Shown here: piece by piece, positions 14,911 through 21,617 of the stretch | How the letters are laid out: every line of letters begins with the position of its first letter | How positions within the stretch are numbered: the first letter of the stretch is position 1 | DNA from: CAYUKK01 sp964445305 | GTDB taxonomy: Bacteria > Acidobacteriota > Aminicenantia > Aminicenantales > UBA8522 | Length of the DNA stretch: 24,621 nucleotides | Direction of reading: 5' to 3' | Assembly (NCBI GenBank): GCA_964445305.1 | Contig: CAYUKK010000208.1 | Span: 1 to 24,621 of the forward strand | Position numbers and translations under genes: made by a program | The notes under the pieces: model-generated | Told to the model about the DNA's origin: nothing | What the model saw: only the letters and a program-made list of their open reading frames with translations | Databases searched by the model: none

Positions 14911-15863
14911 TTTTCGATAAAGACCCCCATCCGACGGAATTTTTCATACCTCTCCTTGATCAAATCGTCGGTGGGTTTCGCTTCGAGCTTCTTGAGGGCC
15001 TGATGAATACTCTTATCGACGTTGCGGAAAGTCTGCTCGTAGTCGACGTGAGCGCCGCCCGGCGGTTCAGGGATGATTTTATCGATGACGCCGAGGTCAA
15101 GGAGGTCTTTGGCTCGGATCTTGAGGTTCTCCGCCGCGGCCGCGACAGCGCTCTGGTCCTTCCACAGGATGGCCGCGCAACCCTCGGGAGAGATGACCGA
15201 GTAGAAGGCGTACTCGAGCATCATGACGACGTCGCCGACGCCTATGGCCAGTGCACCGCCGCTTCCCCCCTCGCCGATGATCACGTTGATGACGGGCGTA
15301 CGGAGAGCGGCTATGCCTTTGAGGTTGGACGCAATGGCCTCAGCCTGCCCCCTCTCCTCTGCGCCAATTCCAGGATAGGCACCGGGCGTATCGATGAGCG
15401 TGATGACGGGAAAGCCGAATTTTTCGGCCAGCTTCATGACGCGCCAGGCTTTGCGATAACCCTCCGGGTTGGGTTGCCCGAAATTGCGCTCCAGGCGTTC
15501 CCTGGTGGTTCGGCCCTTCTGATGACCGATGAAGGCGGTGGTTCGGCCCTTGTAAAAGCCCAGCCCGGCCACAATGGCCGGGTCGTCGGCAAAGCGACGG
15601 TCGCCGTGCATCTCGGTAAAATCCTCGACCAGATGGGAAAGATAATCAAGGGTGTAGGGTCGCTGGGGATGGCGAGCAATCTGGACAATGTGAGTGGCAG
15701 TCAGGTGGGGCGCAATCCGCGCCCATTCTTTCTCAATCTGGGCCCTCAGGCTGCCGATTTTCTCTTTTTTCTGGGGCTCTTCCGAAGCCTCGAGCTCTTC
15801 CACCTGTTTTTTAAGAAGGAGAATGGGTTTTTCGAGCTCGTAAAAATCTTCCGCTTTTTTCAT
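14907..15863 (-). CDS. accA: Acetyl-CoA carboxylase carboxyltransferase subunit alpha
   Basis: A 318-residue carboxyltransferase alpha subunit. It partners with AccD to pass CO2 from carboxybiotin to acetyl-CoA, the first step of fatty-acid synthesis. The N-terminal helical segment (FYELEKPILLLKKQVEEL) is typical, and the crotonase-like core shows FGFPVITLIDTPGAYPGIGAEERGQ and the oxyanion-forming GEGGSGGALAIG, followed by AFYSVISPEGCAAILWKD. No ribosome site precedes the ATG at 15863; instead a good promoter -10 ends only 8 nt upstream, so the mRNA is predicted to be leaderless. It heads the accA-hisS-aspS series. No accD is in the window. Confidence 0.96.
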   Translation of the reverse strand: MKKAEDFYELEKPILLLKKQVEELEASEEPQKKEKIGSLRAQIEKEWARIAPHLTATHIVQIARHPQRPYTLDYLSHLVEDFTEMHGDRRFADDPAIVAGLGFYKGRTTAFIGHQKGRTTRERLERNFGQPNPEGYRKAWRVMKLAEKFGFPVITLIDTPGAYPGIGAEERGQAEAIASNLKGIAALRTPVINVIIGEGGSGGALAIGVGDVVMMLEYAFYSVISPEGCAAILWKDQSAVAAAAENLKIRAKDLLDLGVIDKIIPEPPGGAHVDYEQTFRNVDKSIHQALKKLEAKPTDDLIKERYEKFRRMGVFIEK

Positions 15864-15871
15864 TCTACGTT

Positions 15872-15900
15872 ATTCTACTGGGATGAGGGAAGCCCGTCAA
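15872..15900 (-). promoter_or_regulatory. Sigma-70 type promoter giving a leaderless accA mRNA
   Basis: On the minus strand, TTGACG (15900-15895) and TAGAAT (15877-15872) each match consensus at five of six bases with an exact 17-bp spacer. The accA ATG begins 8 nt after the -10, where transcription itself would be expected to start. Confidence 0.6.
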
Positions 15901-15979
15901 GCGAAGGGGAAGGCCATCATCTGCCTCCCGCCACTTCCCCTCTTGGGGCGGAGTCTTATCGGGCTCCTGAAGAGGTGGT

Positions 15980-16054
15980 TTAGGACCAGAAAAGGAAGAA
16001 GAAGAAAAGGGTAAGCAGGAGGATGAGCGTGGCCAGGTAGAGTTTCTTGATCAC
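15980..16054 (-). CDS. Candidate 24-residue single-span membrane peptide
   Basis: A short frame of 24 codons from GTG (16054-16052) to TAA (15982-15980). It starts MIKKLYLATL, continues as an unbroken hydrophobic run ending in four phenylalanines and LFWS, and so forms one positive-inside transmembrane helix with a Lys-Lys cap. A strong GGAGGG ribosome site (16064-16059) lies 4 nt upstream of the GTG. It begins 17 nt after the stop of the YbjQ gene, which suggests it is the last gene of the sigma/anti-sigma operon. Such peptides often sit on or regulate membrane proteins, but I recognise no family. The evidence is the ribosome site, spacing and composition only. Confidence 0.5.
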   Translation of the reverse strand: MIKKLYLATLILLLTLFFFFLFWS

Positions 16055-16070
16055 GTTTCCCTCCGCTTTC

Positions 16071-16385
16071 CTACTCCAGAATGACCGCCGTCCCGTAGGC
16101 GATGATCTCCGCTGCTCCTTGCATGATCATCGACGTGGAAAAGCGGAGTCCGACAACGGCGTTGGCTCCGAGGGCGCGTGCTTCCTCGACCATCCTGTCG
16201 AGAGCTTGCTCTCTGGCCTCAGCCATCATCTTCGTGTAATCGCGGATTTCGCCGCCGACGACATGCCGGAGCAGGGCCATGATGTCGCGGCCGAGATGGC
16301 GGGCGCGGATTGTATTCCCCCGGACGATGCCGAGGTGTTTCTTGATGGTTTTACCCGAGACTTCCTCCGTCGTGACTATGATCAT
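16071..16385 (-). CDS. YbjQ / UPF0145 family protein
   Basis: A 104-residue protein with the YbjQ signature: it begins MIIVTTEEVSGKTI, has the central GGEIRDYTKMMAEAREQALDRM (split here at residues 44-65) and ends in GANAVVGLRFSTSMIMQG...AYGTAV. The family forms a pentameric heavy-metal-binding-like domain; its role is not established. The ATG shares an ATGA with the stop of the anti-sigma gene, so the two are coupled. It is unusual to see it locked to a sigma/anti-sigma pair, which hints at a membrane-stress or envelope role. Family call is firm, function is not. Confidence 0.9.
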   Translation of the reverse strand: MIIVTTEEVSGKTIKKHLGIVRGNTIRARHLGRDIMALLRHVVGGEIRDYTKMMAEAREQALDRMVEEARALGANAVVGLRFSTSMIMQGAAEIIAYGTAVILE

Positions 16386-16828
16386 TTCTCTATCTCCTTG
16401 TATCTTTCCTTTCTCCTCAAGAAAAACTGCTCCCTGACAATCGAGACAAGAAGAACGACGATTCCCGCTAAAAAGACGATGAGGCCGACCTTAAGGACGA
16501 GGGGAACGGTTGTATCCTTGATGATTCCCTCGACCATCTTGTAGGCGCCAAAAAAAAGGAGGATGATGGCGCCGAGCGAAAGCAAGATCCAGCCCAGCCC
16601 TCTTTCCAGTCGATTATAAACTGACCTCCAGTAAACATCCCACATCTCCTGAGGCGGACTTTTGAGTTTCATCATGCTCATCACCTCCTCAAGTTTTTGC
16701 ATTTGTTCCATCTCCCGGCGGCACTCCGGGCAGCCGGCTAAGTGCTCCTTGAGCTTCTGAGCTTCTTCCTCGCCAAGCTCGCCGTCGAGGTACGGGGAGA
16801 TGAGCTTTTTGAGGTTGTCATGGTCCAT
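16382..16828 (-). CDS. Zinc-finger (zf-HC2) anti-sigma factor with two membrane spans
   Basis: A 148-residue protein from the ATG at 16828, which has an AAGGGA ribosome site; an upstream in-frame ATG at 16861 is less likely. The zinc-binding anti-sigma motif HX3CX2C is present as His29, Cys33 and Cys36 (HLAGCPEC), after a short helix LISPYLDGELG typical of ZAS domains. Two hydrophobic segments (about 80-98 and 110-131) place it in the inner membrane with both domains facing the cytosol. It would hold the adjacent ECF sigma factor inactive. The two genes overlap by 11 nt. Confidence 0.9.
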   Translation of the reverse strand: MDHDNLKKLISPYLDGELGEEEAQKLKEHLAGCPECRREMEQMQKLEEVMSMMKLKSPPQEMWDVYWRSVYNRLERGLGWILLSLGAIILLFFGAYKMVEGIIKDTTVPLVLKVGLIVFLAGIVVLLVSIVREQFFLRRKERYKEIEK

Positions 16829-17453
16829 GGCGTCCCTTCCGTTTATCTTTTTCGGCTTCAAACCCTAAGGTTTCGGCGAGAATCTCCTTGAGCTTTGCCC
16901 GAGCACAGAAAAGGGCCGACATGACGGTGCCGACCGGTTTTCGGGTGAGCTCAGCGATTTCTTTGTAGGAAAATTGCTGAAAATAGCGGAGGAGGACGAT
17001 TTCTTTCTGGTCAGGGGGGAGGGAATGGATGGCTTTCCAAACGGCCGCCTTCATTTCCCTGTCCTCCGGCGCAGCCGTGAGAGCGGATGCGCTCTCCAGG
17101 GGAATTTCATGCCTCGTTTGGCGATGCTTGAGGTGGTCGAGACTCAGGTTCTTGAGGATTTCGTAGAGCCAGGGAAAAAAGGGCCGCGCTGGGTCGTAGG
17201 CCTTCATCCTCCGGTAAGCCCGGACAAAGGATTCCTGGGAGATGTCCAGGGCATCTTGATGGTTGTGGACATAGCTCAGGGCGATGAAATAGGCTTTTTT
17301 CATGTACTTGCCGACGATGAACTGGTAAGCTTTCCTGTCTCCCGCCTTGACGCGGCGGAGGATTTCGCTTTCCGAGAGGACTCTGTCTTCGCCCATTTTT
17401 ATCGTTCTGGTCTGCGCCGATAAATTCCCGGCCAATTGGAGCTCGACGGCCAT
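16818..17453 (-). CDS. ECF-family RNA polymerase sigma factor
   Basis: A 211-residue sigma factor with region 2 at about residues 35-105 (DALDISQESFVRAYRRM is the region 2.2-2.3 signature; PFFPWLYEILKNLSLDHLK is 2.4) and region 4 at about 140-190 (LPPDQKEIVLLRYFQQFSYKEIAEL, with the recognition helix in KPVGTVMSALFCARAKL). It directs transcription of an envelope- or stress-type regulon when released by the anti-sigma factor encoded next. The ATG at 17453 follows a purine-rich stretch with no strong ribosome site; an in-frame ATG at 17396 is an alternative. It starts 42 nt after the rlmB stop, so it may be read from the rlmB promoter. Confidence 0.93.
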   Translation of the reverse strand: MAVELQLAGNLSAQTRTIKMGEDRVLSESEILRRVKAGDRKAYQFIVGKYMKKAYFIALSYVHNHQDALDISQESFVRAYRRMKAYDPARPFFPWLYEILKNLSLDHLKHRQTRHEIPLESASALTAAPEDREMKAAVWKAIHSLPPDQKEIVLLRYFQQFSYKEIAELTRKPVGTVMSALFCARAKLKEILAETLGFEAEKDKRKGRHGP

Positions 17454-17495
17454 TTTCTTTTCTCTTCATAAGCGTATACGGGTTGAGGGCTGGGT

Positions 17496-18227
17496 TTATT
17501 CAACTTTTTTCCCGGCCGTCCTCTGGCGGACGACCTCAAAAAAGAAGATAGCTGCCGCGGCGGCCACGTTGAGCGAACGGATGCGGCCGAAGAGAGGAAT
17601 GGAGAGGACTTTATCGCACTTTTCGCGGACGAGGCGGCGGAGCCCCCGGCCTTCTGAACCTAATACTATTCCGATAGGAATAGTGTAATCAAACTCATAC
17701 CAGTACTCCTTTCCTCCGCCCTCGGCCCCGATAAGCCAGAGGCCGCGTTTCTTGAGCTCGTCCATCGCCTGCGGTAAGTTGGTGACCCGGGCCAGCTTAA
17801 GGTATTCGGCTGCGCCAGCCGAGACAGAAAGAACGGCGTCAGTCAGTCCAGCCGTACGTCGAGCCGGCAGGACAACCCCGTCTGCCCCTGCTCCTTCGGC
17901 GCTCCGGATGATAGCTCCTAAGTTCTGGGGGTCTTCGACCTCGTCGAGGAGGACGAGGAAGGGGTTCTTGGCGCTGGCGAGGATATCATCGATAGAGTAA
18001 AAGGGATGGGCAGAAAGAAAGGCGACAACTCCCTGGTGGCCGGGGGCCAAAGAGTTGAGCTTAACCGCGGGGACGAAGACAAAGGGGATATTTCGCTCTC
18101 TGGCCAAACGGAGAATTTCACCGACTTTCCTTCGTTCTCGCCCTTTCTGAATGAAGATTTTCTGGACGCGCTCGGGGGAGTGACGGAGAGCTTCGAGGAG
18201 GGGGTTCAACCGGATGACTTTTTCCAT
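17496..18227 (-). CDS. rlmB: 23S rRNA Gm2251-type 2'-O-methyltransferase, SpoU/TrmH family
   Basis: A 243-residue SPOUT methyltransferase. An N-terminal substrate-binding domain (about 1-75, with GHQGVVAFL) precedes the knotted SAM-binding domain with its three motifs: DPQNLGAIIRSAEGAGADGV (95-114), IVLGSEGRGLRRLV (about 187-200) and IPLFGRIRSLNVAAAAAI (about 211-228). In E. coli RlmB methylates G2251 of 23S rRNA; paralogues that act on tRNA look similar, so the target is inferred. The ATG at 18227 has no clear ribosome site. A promoter candidate is about 72 nt upstream. The sigma factor gene follows after 42 nt. Confidence 0.92.
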   Translation of the reverse strand: MEKVIRLNPLLEALRHSPERVQKIFIQKGRERRKVGEILRLARERNIPFVFVPAVKLNSLAPGHQGVVAFLSAHPFYSIDDILASAKNPFLVLLDEVEDPQNLGAIIRSAEGAGADGVVLPARRTAGLTDAVLSVSAGAAEYLKLARVTNLPQAMDELKKRGLWLIGAEGGGKEYWYEFDYTIPIGIVLGSEGRGLRRLVREKCDKVLSIPLFGRIRSLNVAAAAAIFFFEVVRQRTAGKKVE

Positions 18228-18305
18228 CGGCTATTGGGGGTCTAACTTCGCTTTGACCCGGCGCGCATGAGGGGTGAGAGAAGGAATAGAGATCCGCCTT
18301 TCTTC

Positions 18306-18343
18306 CTTATTCTGAAACCTGACCGGTGCGACAAGCTGACCGG
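18306..18343 (-). promoter_or_regulatory. Promoter candidate for rlmB-sigma operon with flanking direct repeat
   Basis: On the minus strand, TTGTCG (18334-18329) and AATAAG (18311-18306) are 17 bp apart, each four of six. The -35 is bracketed by two perfect 8-bp direct repeats CCGGTCAG (18343-18336 and 18326-18319), period 17 bp. This layout would suit an operator, but neither hexamer is strong. Confidence 0.35.
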
Positions 18344-18351
18344 GATGGACC

Positions 18352-19074
18352 TCAGCGCATGCCACGCATGTCCAGGTAATCTTTTTTCGTGTAGCCAGCG
18401 GGAATTGTGTAAACAGAGGGGTCTGGTGTCTTTTTGCTGATTTCGATGACTTCGGTTGTCGACCGCATTTTTGCGCCCATCACCTCCCCGGTTGTCTCCG
18501 AGGCGATCCAGAAGCCCTTGATCTTCGCCATTTCCTGAATAGCCGCGTCGTCGAGCCGGAGCTGGGCTTTGATGATGTTGGAGTAAAGCCTGGAGAATTT
18601 TTCCAGGTCGATGGGGACATCGGTCGAGGCCCAGACGGCCATCTTCATCGGCATCATCATCATCTGAATGGAGACGTCATAGCCTGAGCACTTCCACTGG
18701 CCAATGGTCCTCGTTTGTCCCGTTGGCATCACGGTGACCGTCATCTTCATCATCGAGCCCATCATCTGGGCCATTTCCGGGGGAAAAAGCTTGGTGATGT
18801 CAAGGGGAAGTTGAGCTTCGACGTAGGTTTTATCCTTGTGGTTGATGAGCCACATGAGCTTCCGCGTCATGTCGACGATGCTGGACATTTCTGAGCTTGA
18901 GAAGGCCAGTTTGTCCTCGGCGATCCACTGCTCCGTGGTTTCGTCCTTAGCTGGTTGGCTCTGGCCCATGATAGCAAACGCATCCGTGTGCGTCTTGCTC
19001 TTGACATAGATGTCGGCACTGGCAGCAGCAGCCACGAGAAGAACAGCACTCAAAACAAAAAATGCTTTTTTCAA
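18352..19074 (-). CDS. Exported Met-rich DUF4412-like protein
   Basis: A 240-residue protein starting at a TTG (19074) that has a perfect AAGGAGG ribosome site 5 nt upstream (19086-19080); the longer frame from 19188 has no such site and reads through the promoter. From this TTG the protein begins MKKAFFVLSAVLLVAAAASA, a clean signal peptide with cleavage expected after Ala20 (A-S-A). The mature part starts DIYVKSKTHTDAFAIMGQ, like the DUF4412 family, whose fold resembles LolA-type lipid carriers. Residues 101-145 hold 13 methionines (MMGSMMKM and QMMMMPMKM). It lies alone behind its own strong promoter. Function unknown; periplasmic location is well supported. Confidence 0.75.
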   Translation of the reverse strand: MKKAFFVLSAVLLVAAAASADIYVKSKTHTDAFAIMGQSQPAKDETTEQWIAEDKLAFSSSEMSSIVDMTRKLMWLINHKDKTYVEAQLPLDITKLFPPEMAQMMGSMMKMTVTVMPTGQTRTIGQWKCSGYDVSIQMMMMPMKMAVWASTDVPIDLEKFSRLYSNIIKAQLRLDDAAIQEMAKIKGFWIASETTGEVMGAKMRSTTEVIEISKKTPDPSVYTIPAGYTKKDYLDMRGMR

Positions 19075-19120
19075 AATATCCTCCTTTTCAGGTTTTTGGT
19101 CAAAGAGCCTGCTCGGCGTG

Positions 19121-19149
19121 ATTATAAGAGAAACCTCCGAACAAATCAA
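19121..19149 (-). promoter_or_regulatory. Strong sigma-70 type promoter of the DUF4412-like gene
   Basis: On the minus strand TTGATT (19149-19144) and a perfect TATAAT (19126-19121) are separated by 17 bp. The start of transcription would be near 19114, giving a leader of about 40 nt that includes the AAGGAGG site. The MITE-like element starts 17 bp upstream of the -35. Confidence 0.65.
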
Positions 19150-19165
19150 ATAGACTATGGTGTAT

Positions 19166-19562
19166 CCCAGGATTGCCGATAGAATCACCCGGCGGGTCCG
19201 GGTCGCGGTTCACCCCCGGCCAGGCTCGGGGTTGGGATTCCGCAGCCCGCTCGGGTCGGCGTTCCGAGACACTATCGAAAGCTTTGTTTTTTGTATATTA
19301 ACCACCCCTACTCCTTTCCGCGAAAGACACCCCCAGGAATTCTTTCTTAGCCATTAAATCCCCCTACCCCCTTTGAACAATCAAAGGGGGCCCGAGAAAA
19401 GGTGGGCGTCTTTCGAGCAGGCCGGAGGGGAACAACGGTCAGCGTCTCGGGTAAGGTCGGCCCCCGAACCACACCACCCCTCGGGTGCAATCGCTATCGT
19501 GATAATTTGTTACAAGATGAAGCACTTTCGCTTGATGATAATTCTCTATTGGCAATTTCGGG
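19166..19562 (+). mobile_element. MITE-like element, copy A (397 bp)
   Basis: The element is bounded by related ends in opposite orientation: left CCCAGGATTGCCGATAG at 19166 and, read from the other strand, right CCCGAAATTGCCAATAG ending at 19562. The right 102 bp (19461-19562) match copy B at 93 positions, and the left 55 bp (19166-19220) also match copy B. The middle (19221-19460) is longer than in copy B and contains a perfect 10-bp hairpin. No long gene is present; a 62-codon plus-strand frame across the right module is not convincing. A transposase remnant begins 7 bp beyond the right end. No clear target duplication was found. It occupies most of the non-coding stretch before rpoD's 3' end. 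Confidence 0.65.
19367..19390. repeat. Perfect 10-bp inverted repeat inside copy A
   Basis: CCCCCTTTGA (19367-19376), a four-base loop ACAA, then TCAAAGGGGG (19381-19390). There is no T tract on either strand, so it is not a standard terminator. It has no counterpart in copy B. Confidence 0.7.
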
Positions 19563-19568
19563 ACAGGG

Positions 19569-19790
19569 TCAGGACATCAGCGACACTTGAGCTTTCTGAT
19601 TTCTTTTCCATTGGCCATAATACTCATAGGGCTTGAGGTAGTCCAGAGCCTGATACGGTCTTATATAGTTATAGTATAGGCCCGCTTCTCCAGTTGCCGG
19701 TTATGCTTGTCCAGGTTGAGCTCGAGCTCGTTGACTTCGTAAACTCCTCTTCTAAAGCACGGCAGGGGAAACCCCACCCTTTCTCTTGGA
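19569..19790 (-). pseudogene. IS481/IS3-type transposase C-terminal remnant
   Basis: Read on the minus strand, the last frame (19680-19569, stop TGA at 19571-19569) gives YYNYIRPYQALDYLKPYEYY followed by GQWKRNQ, the unmistakable end of an rve-type integrase (Y-N-x-x-R-P-x-Q-A-L). Upstream, VNELELNLDKHN is in another frame (about 19735-19690), and LEEEF is in a third (about 19756-19742). Typical intact proteins read these in sequence, so at least two frameshifts separate them. Nothing recognisable of the catalytic core lies upstream before rpoD. It is a dead fragment of a few hundred bases. Confidence 0.75.
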
Positions 19791-19943
19791 GCCATTTGTT
19801 GATCTAGGAAGTCTGAGAGGAAGAGAGATTCTCTTTCCTCCGTGTCATCTCCGAGCGCTTGGGCTCTGTGACAGAGAAAAGTGCATCCCGACCCTTCCGC
19901 AGAACTTGGTTCAGATAGAAGCTATCTTCTTGCCCCCGCGCGG
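19791..19943 (-). other. Non-coding stretch between transposase remnant and rpoD
   Basis: A small perfect stem AGATAG / CTATCT (19913-19918 and 19922-19927) lies 16 bp past the rpoD stop, and CTCTG / CAGAG a little further. Neither is followed by a T run on the minus strand, so no terminator is called. Otherwise I see nothing here. Confidence 0.4.
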
Positions 19944-21566
19944 CTATTTGTTATTGGTGAAGGACTTGAGCTTGCGGCTCCGGCTGGGGTGTTTGAGCTT
20001 GCGCAGCGCCTTGGCCTCGATCTGCCGGATTCTCTCCCGCGTCACCTTGAACTGCTGGCCGACCTCCTCGAGGGTGTGTTCGTTGCCGTCGCCCAGCCCG
20101 AACCTCATCTTCAGGACTTTTGCCTCCCTCTCGGTCAACGATTTCAGGGCCTCCTCAATCTGTTCGCGCAGGTTGATGTGGATGACAGTGTCGGGCGGGG
20201 AGGGCATGAGCTTATCCTCGATAAAGTCGCCCAGGTGGCTGTCTTCTTCCTCGCCGATGGGGGTCTCCAGCGAGATGGGTTCCTGGGCGATTTTGATGAT
20301 TTTCCGCACTTTGTTCACCGGCATGTCCATCTTCTTGGCGATCTCCTCGCTCGTTGGCTCCCGGCCGATTTCCTGGACGAGGCTGCGGGAGACGCGGATG
20401 AGCTTGTTGATGGTCTCGATCATGTGGACGGGGATGCGGATGGTTCGGGCCTGGTCAGCGATGGCGCGGGTGATGGCCTGGCGGATCCACCACGTGGCGT
20501 AAGTCGAGAACTTGTAGCCGCGGCGGTATTCAAACTTGTCCACGGCCTTCATCAGGCCCATATTCCCCTCCTGGATGAGGTCGAGGAACTGGAGCCCGCG
20601 ATTGCTGTATTTTTTGGCGATGGAAACGACCAGCCTTAAATTGGCGGCCACAAGCTCCTTCTTGGCCTGATCGCTCACTTTTTTGCCTGTCGTGATGGCC
20701 CTGATGATTTTTCTCAGGTTAGCGGCATCGAGCCCTACTTCCTTATGGTAGGCCCTGAGCTCTTTGTTGACCGCCTGGATTTTTTGCTTGAGCAGAGCCT
20801 CGCTTTTTTTGGAGCGGCATCGGTTCAGGGCGAGGGCCAATTCCTCTTTGGTTTCCTCGAGATCGTTGACCGCTTTGAGCTTTTCTCGGAGCGATTCAAT
20901 GATTTTTTCCCTCTCGCTCGGCCGAACGTTAAGCTCCCGGATCAGGCGGCTCATCTTGACAATGAGGCGCCCCCGGGCAAAATTGTATTTTTTGGCCGTG
21001 GGAATTTCGTCCAGTTTCTGCTGGAGCTCCCGGATTTTCTTTATCTTGGCCAGCACCTGCTTCTTTTTTTCTTCCAGCTTTTCCTCGGTGATTTCCTCAT
21101 CGCTCAGGTCAAAAACCTCCTGAAAGATGGTCGGGTTGGACTTGATCTGTTCCTCGAGGGAGAGGACATAGTTCAGAGCCAGCCGGGTCTTGGACAGCGC
21201 CTTGATGATGGATTTCTCGCCCCGCTCAATTTCCCGGGCGATGGCGATTTCCCCCTCTCGGGTGAGAAGGGAGATGTTGCCCATCTCGCGGAGGTAAAGC
21301 TTGACCGGGTCGGTCGTCCTCTCCAGGCCGTGGACGGTGACGACATCGTTTTTTCTCCGCCGCAGGAGGAGGTCCCGCTGCCTCGAATCAAGGATCTTGA
21401 TGCCATAGTCTCCCATCGAGCTCAGGAAGTCATCGAAATTCTCATCCGAATCGAAATCGTCATGAAAAGTCTTGTCAATCTCCTCGAACAGCAGATAGCC
21501 TTGTTTTCGTCCCTTGGAGAGGAGTTCGTTCAGCTCGTCTTTTTGATATTTATTCCCTGATGACAA
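19944..21566 (-). CDS. rpoD: Primary sigma factor RpoD (sigma-70)
   Basis: A 540-residue group 1 sigma factor. Region 1.1 (acidic, DDFDSDENFDDFL) is followed by region 1.2 (DPVKLYLREMG), a coiled-coil-like non-conserved region, region 2 (AANLRLVVSIAKKYSNRG...FSTYATWWIRQAITRAI), region 3, and region 4 (LTEREAKVLKMRFGLG...VTRERIRQIEAKALRKL). It recognises housekeeping promoters. I chose the TTG at 21566 because an AAGGGG ribosome site lies 8 nt upstream (21580-21575); the GTG at 21575 would overlap that site. It follows dnaG by about 50 nt, as in the macromolecular-synthesis operon, without rpsU. Confidence 0.96.
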   Translation of the reverse strand: MSSGNKYQKDELNELLSKGRKQGYLLFEEIDKTFHDDFDSDENFDDFLSSMGDYGIKILDSRQRDLLLRRRKNDVVTVHGLERTTDPVKLYLREMGNISLLTREGEIAIAREIERGEKSIIKALSKTRLALNYVLSLEEQIKSNPTIFQEVFDLSDEEITEEKLEEKKKQVLAKIKKIRELQQKLDEIPTAKKYNFARGRLIVKMSRLIRELNVRPSEREKIIESLREKLKAVNDLEETKEELALALNRCRSKKSEALLKQKIQAVNKELRAYHKEVGLDAANLRKIIRAITTGKKVSDQAKKELVAANLRLVVSIAKKYSNRGLQFLDLIQEGNMGLMKAVDKFEYRRGYKFSTYATWWIRQAITRAIADQARTIRIPVHMIETINKLIRVSRSLVQEIGREPTSEEIAKKMDMPVNKVRKIIKIAQEPISLETPIGEEEDSHLGDFIEDKLMPSPPDTVIHINLREQIEEALKSLTEREAKVLKMRFGLGDGNEHTLEEVGQQFKVTRERIRQIEAKALRKLKHPSRSRKLKSFTNNK

Positions 21567-21617
21567 GGCAAACACCCCTTGGTGATAGGATTTTTAGGTC
21601 GCTTGGACCGAGTTTTT

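Noticed and set aside
19201..19240. GGTTCACCCCCGG as a tRNA T-arm like segment
   Set aside because: No acceptor stem, D-arm or anticodon arm can be built around it; it is a repeat module shared with copy B.
19402..19590. 62-codon plus-strand frame across the right module of copy A
   Set aside because: Shares a 30-residue block with the larB upstream extension only because both are copies of the same repeat; it then runs antisense into the transposase remnant.
21567..21575. GTG at 21575 as the rpoD start
   Set aside because: It overlaps the AAGGGG ribosome site, leaving no spacing; the TTG at 21566 has 8 nt.
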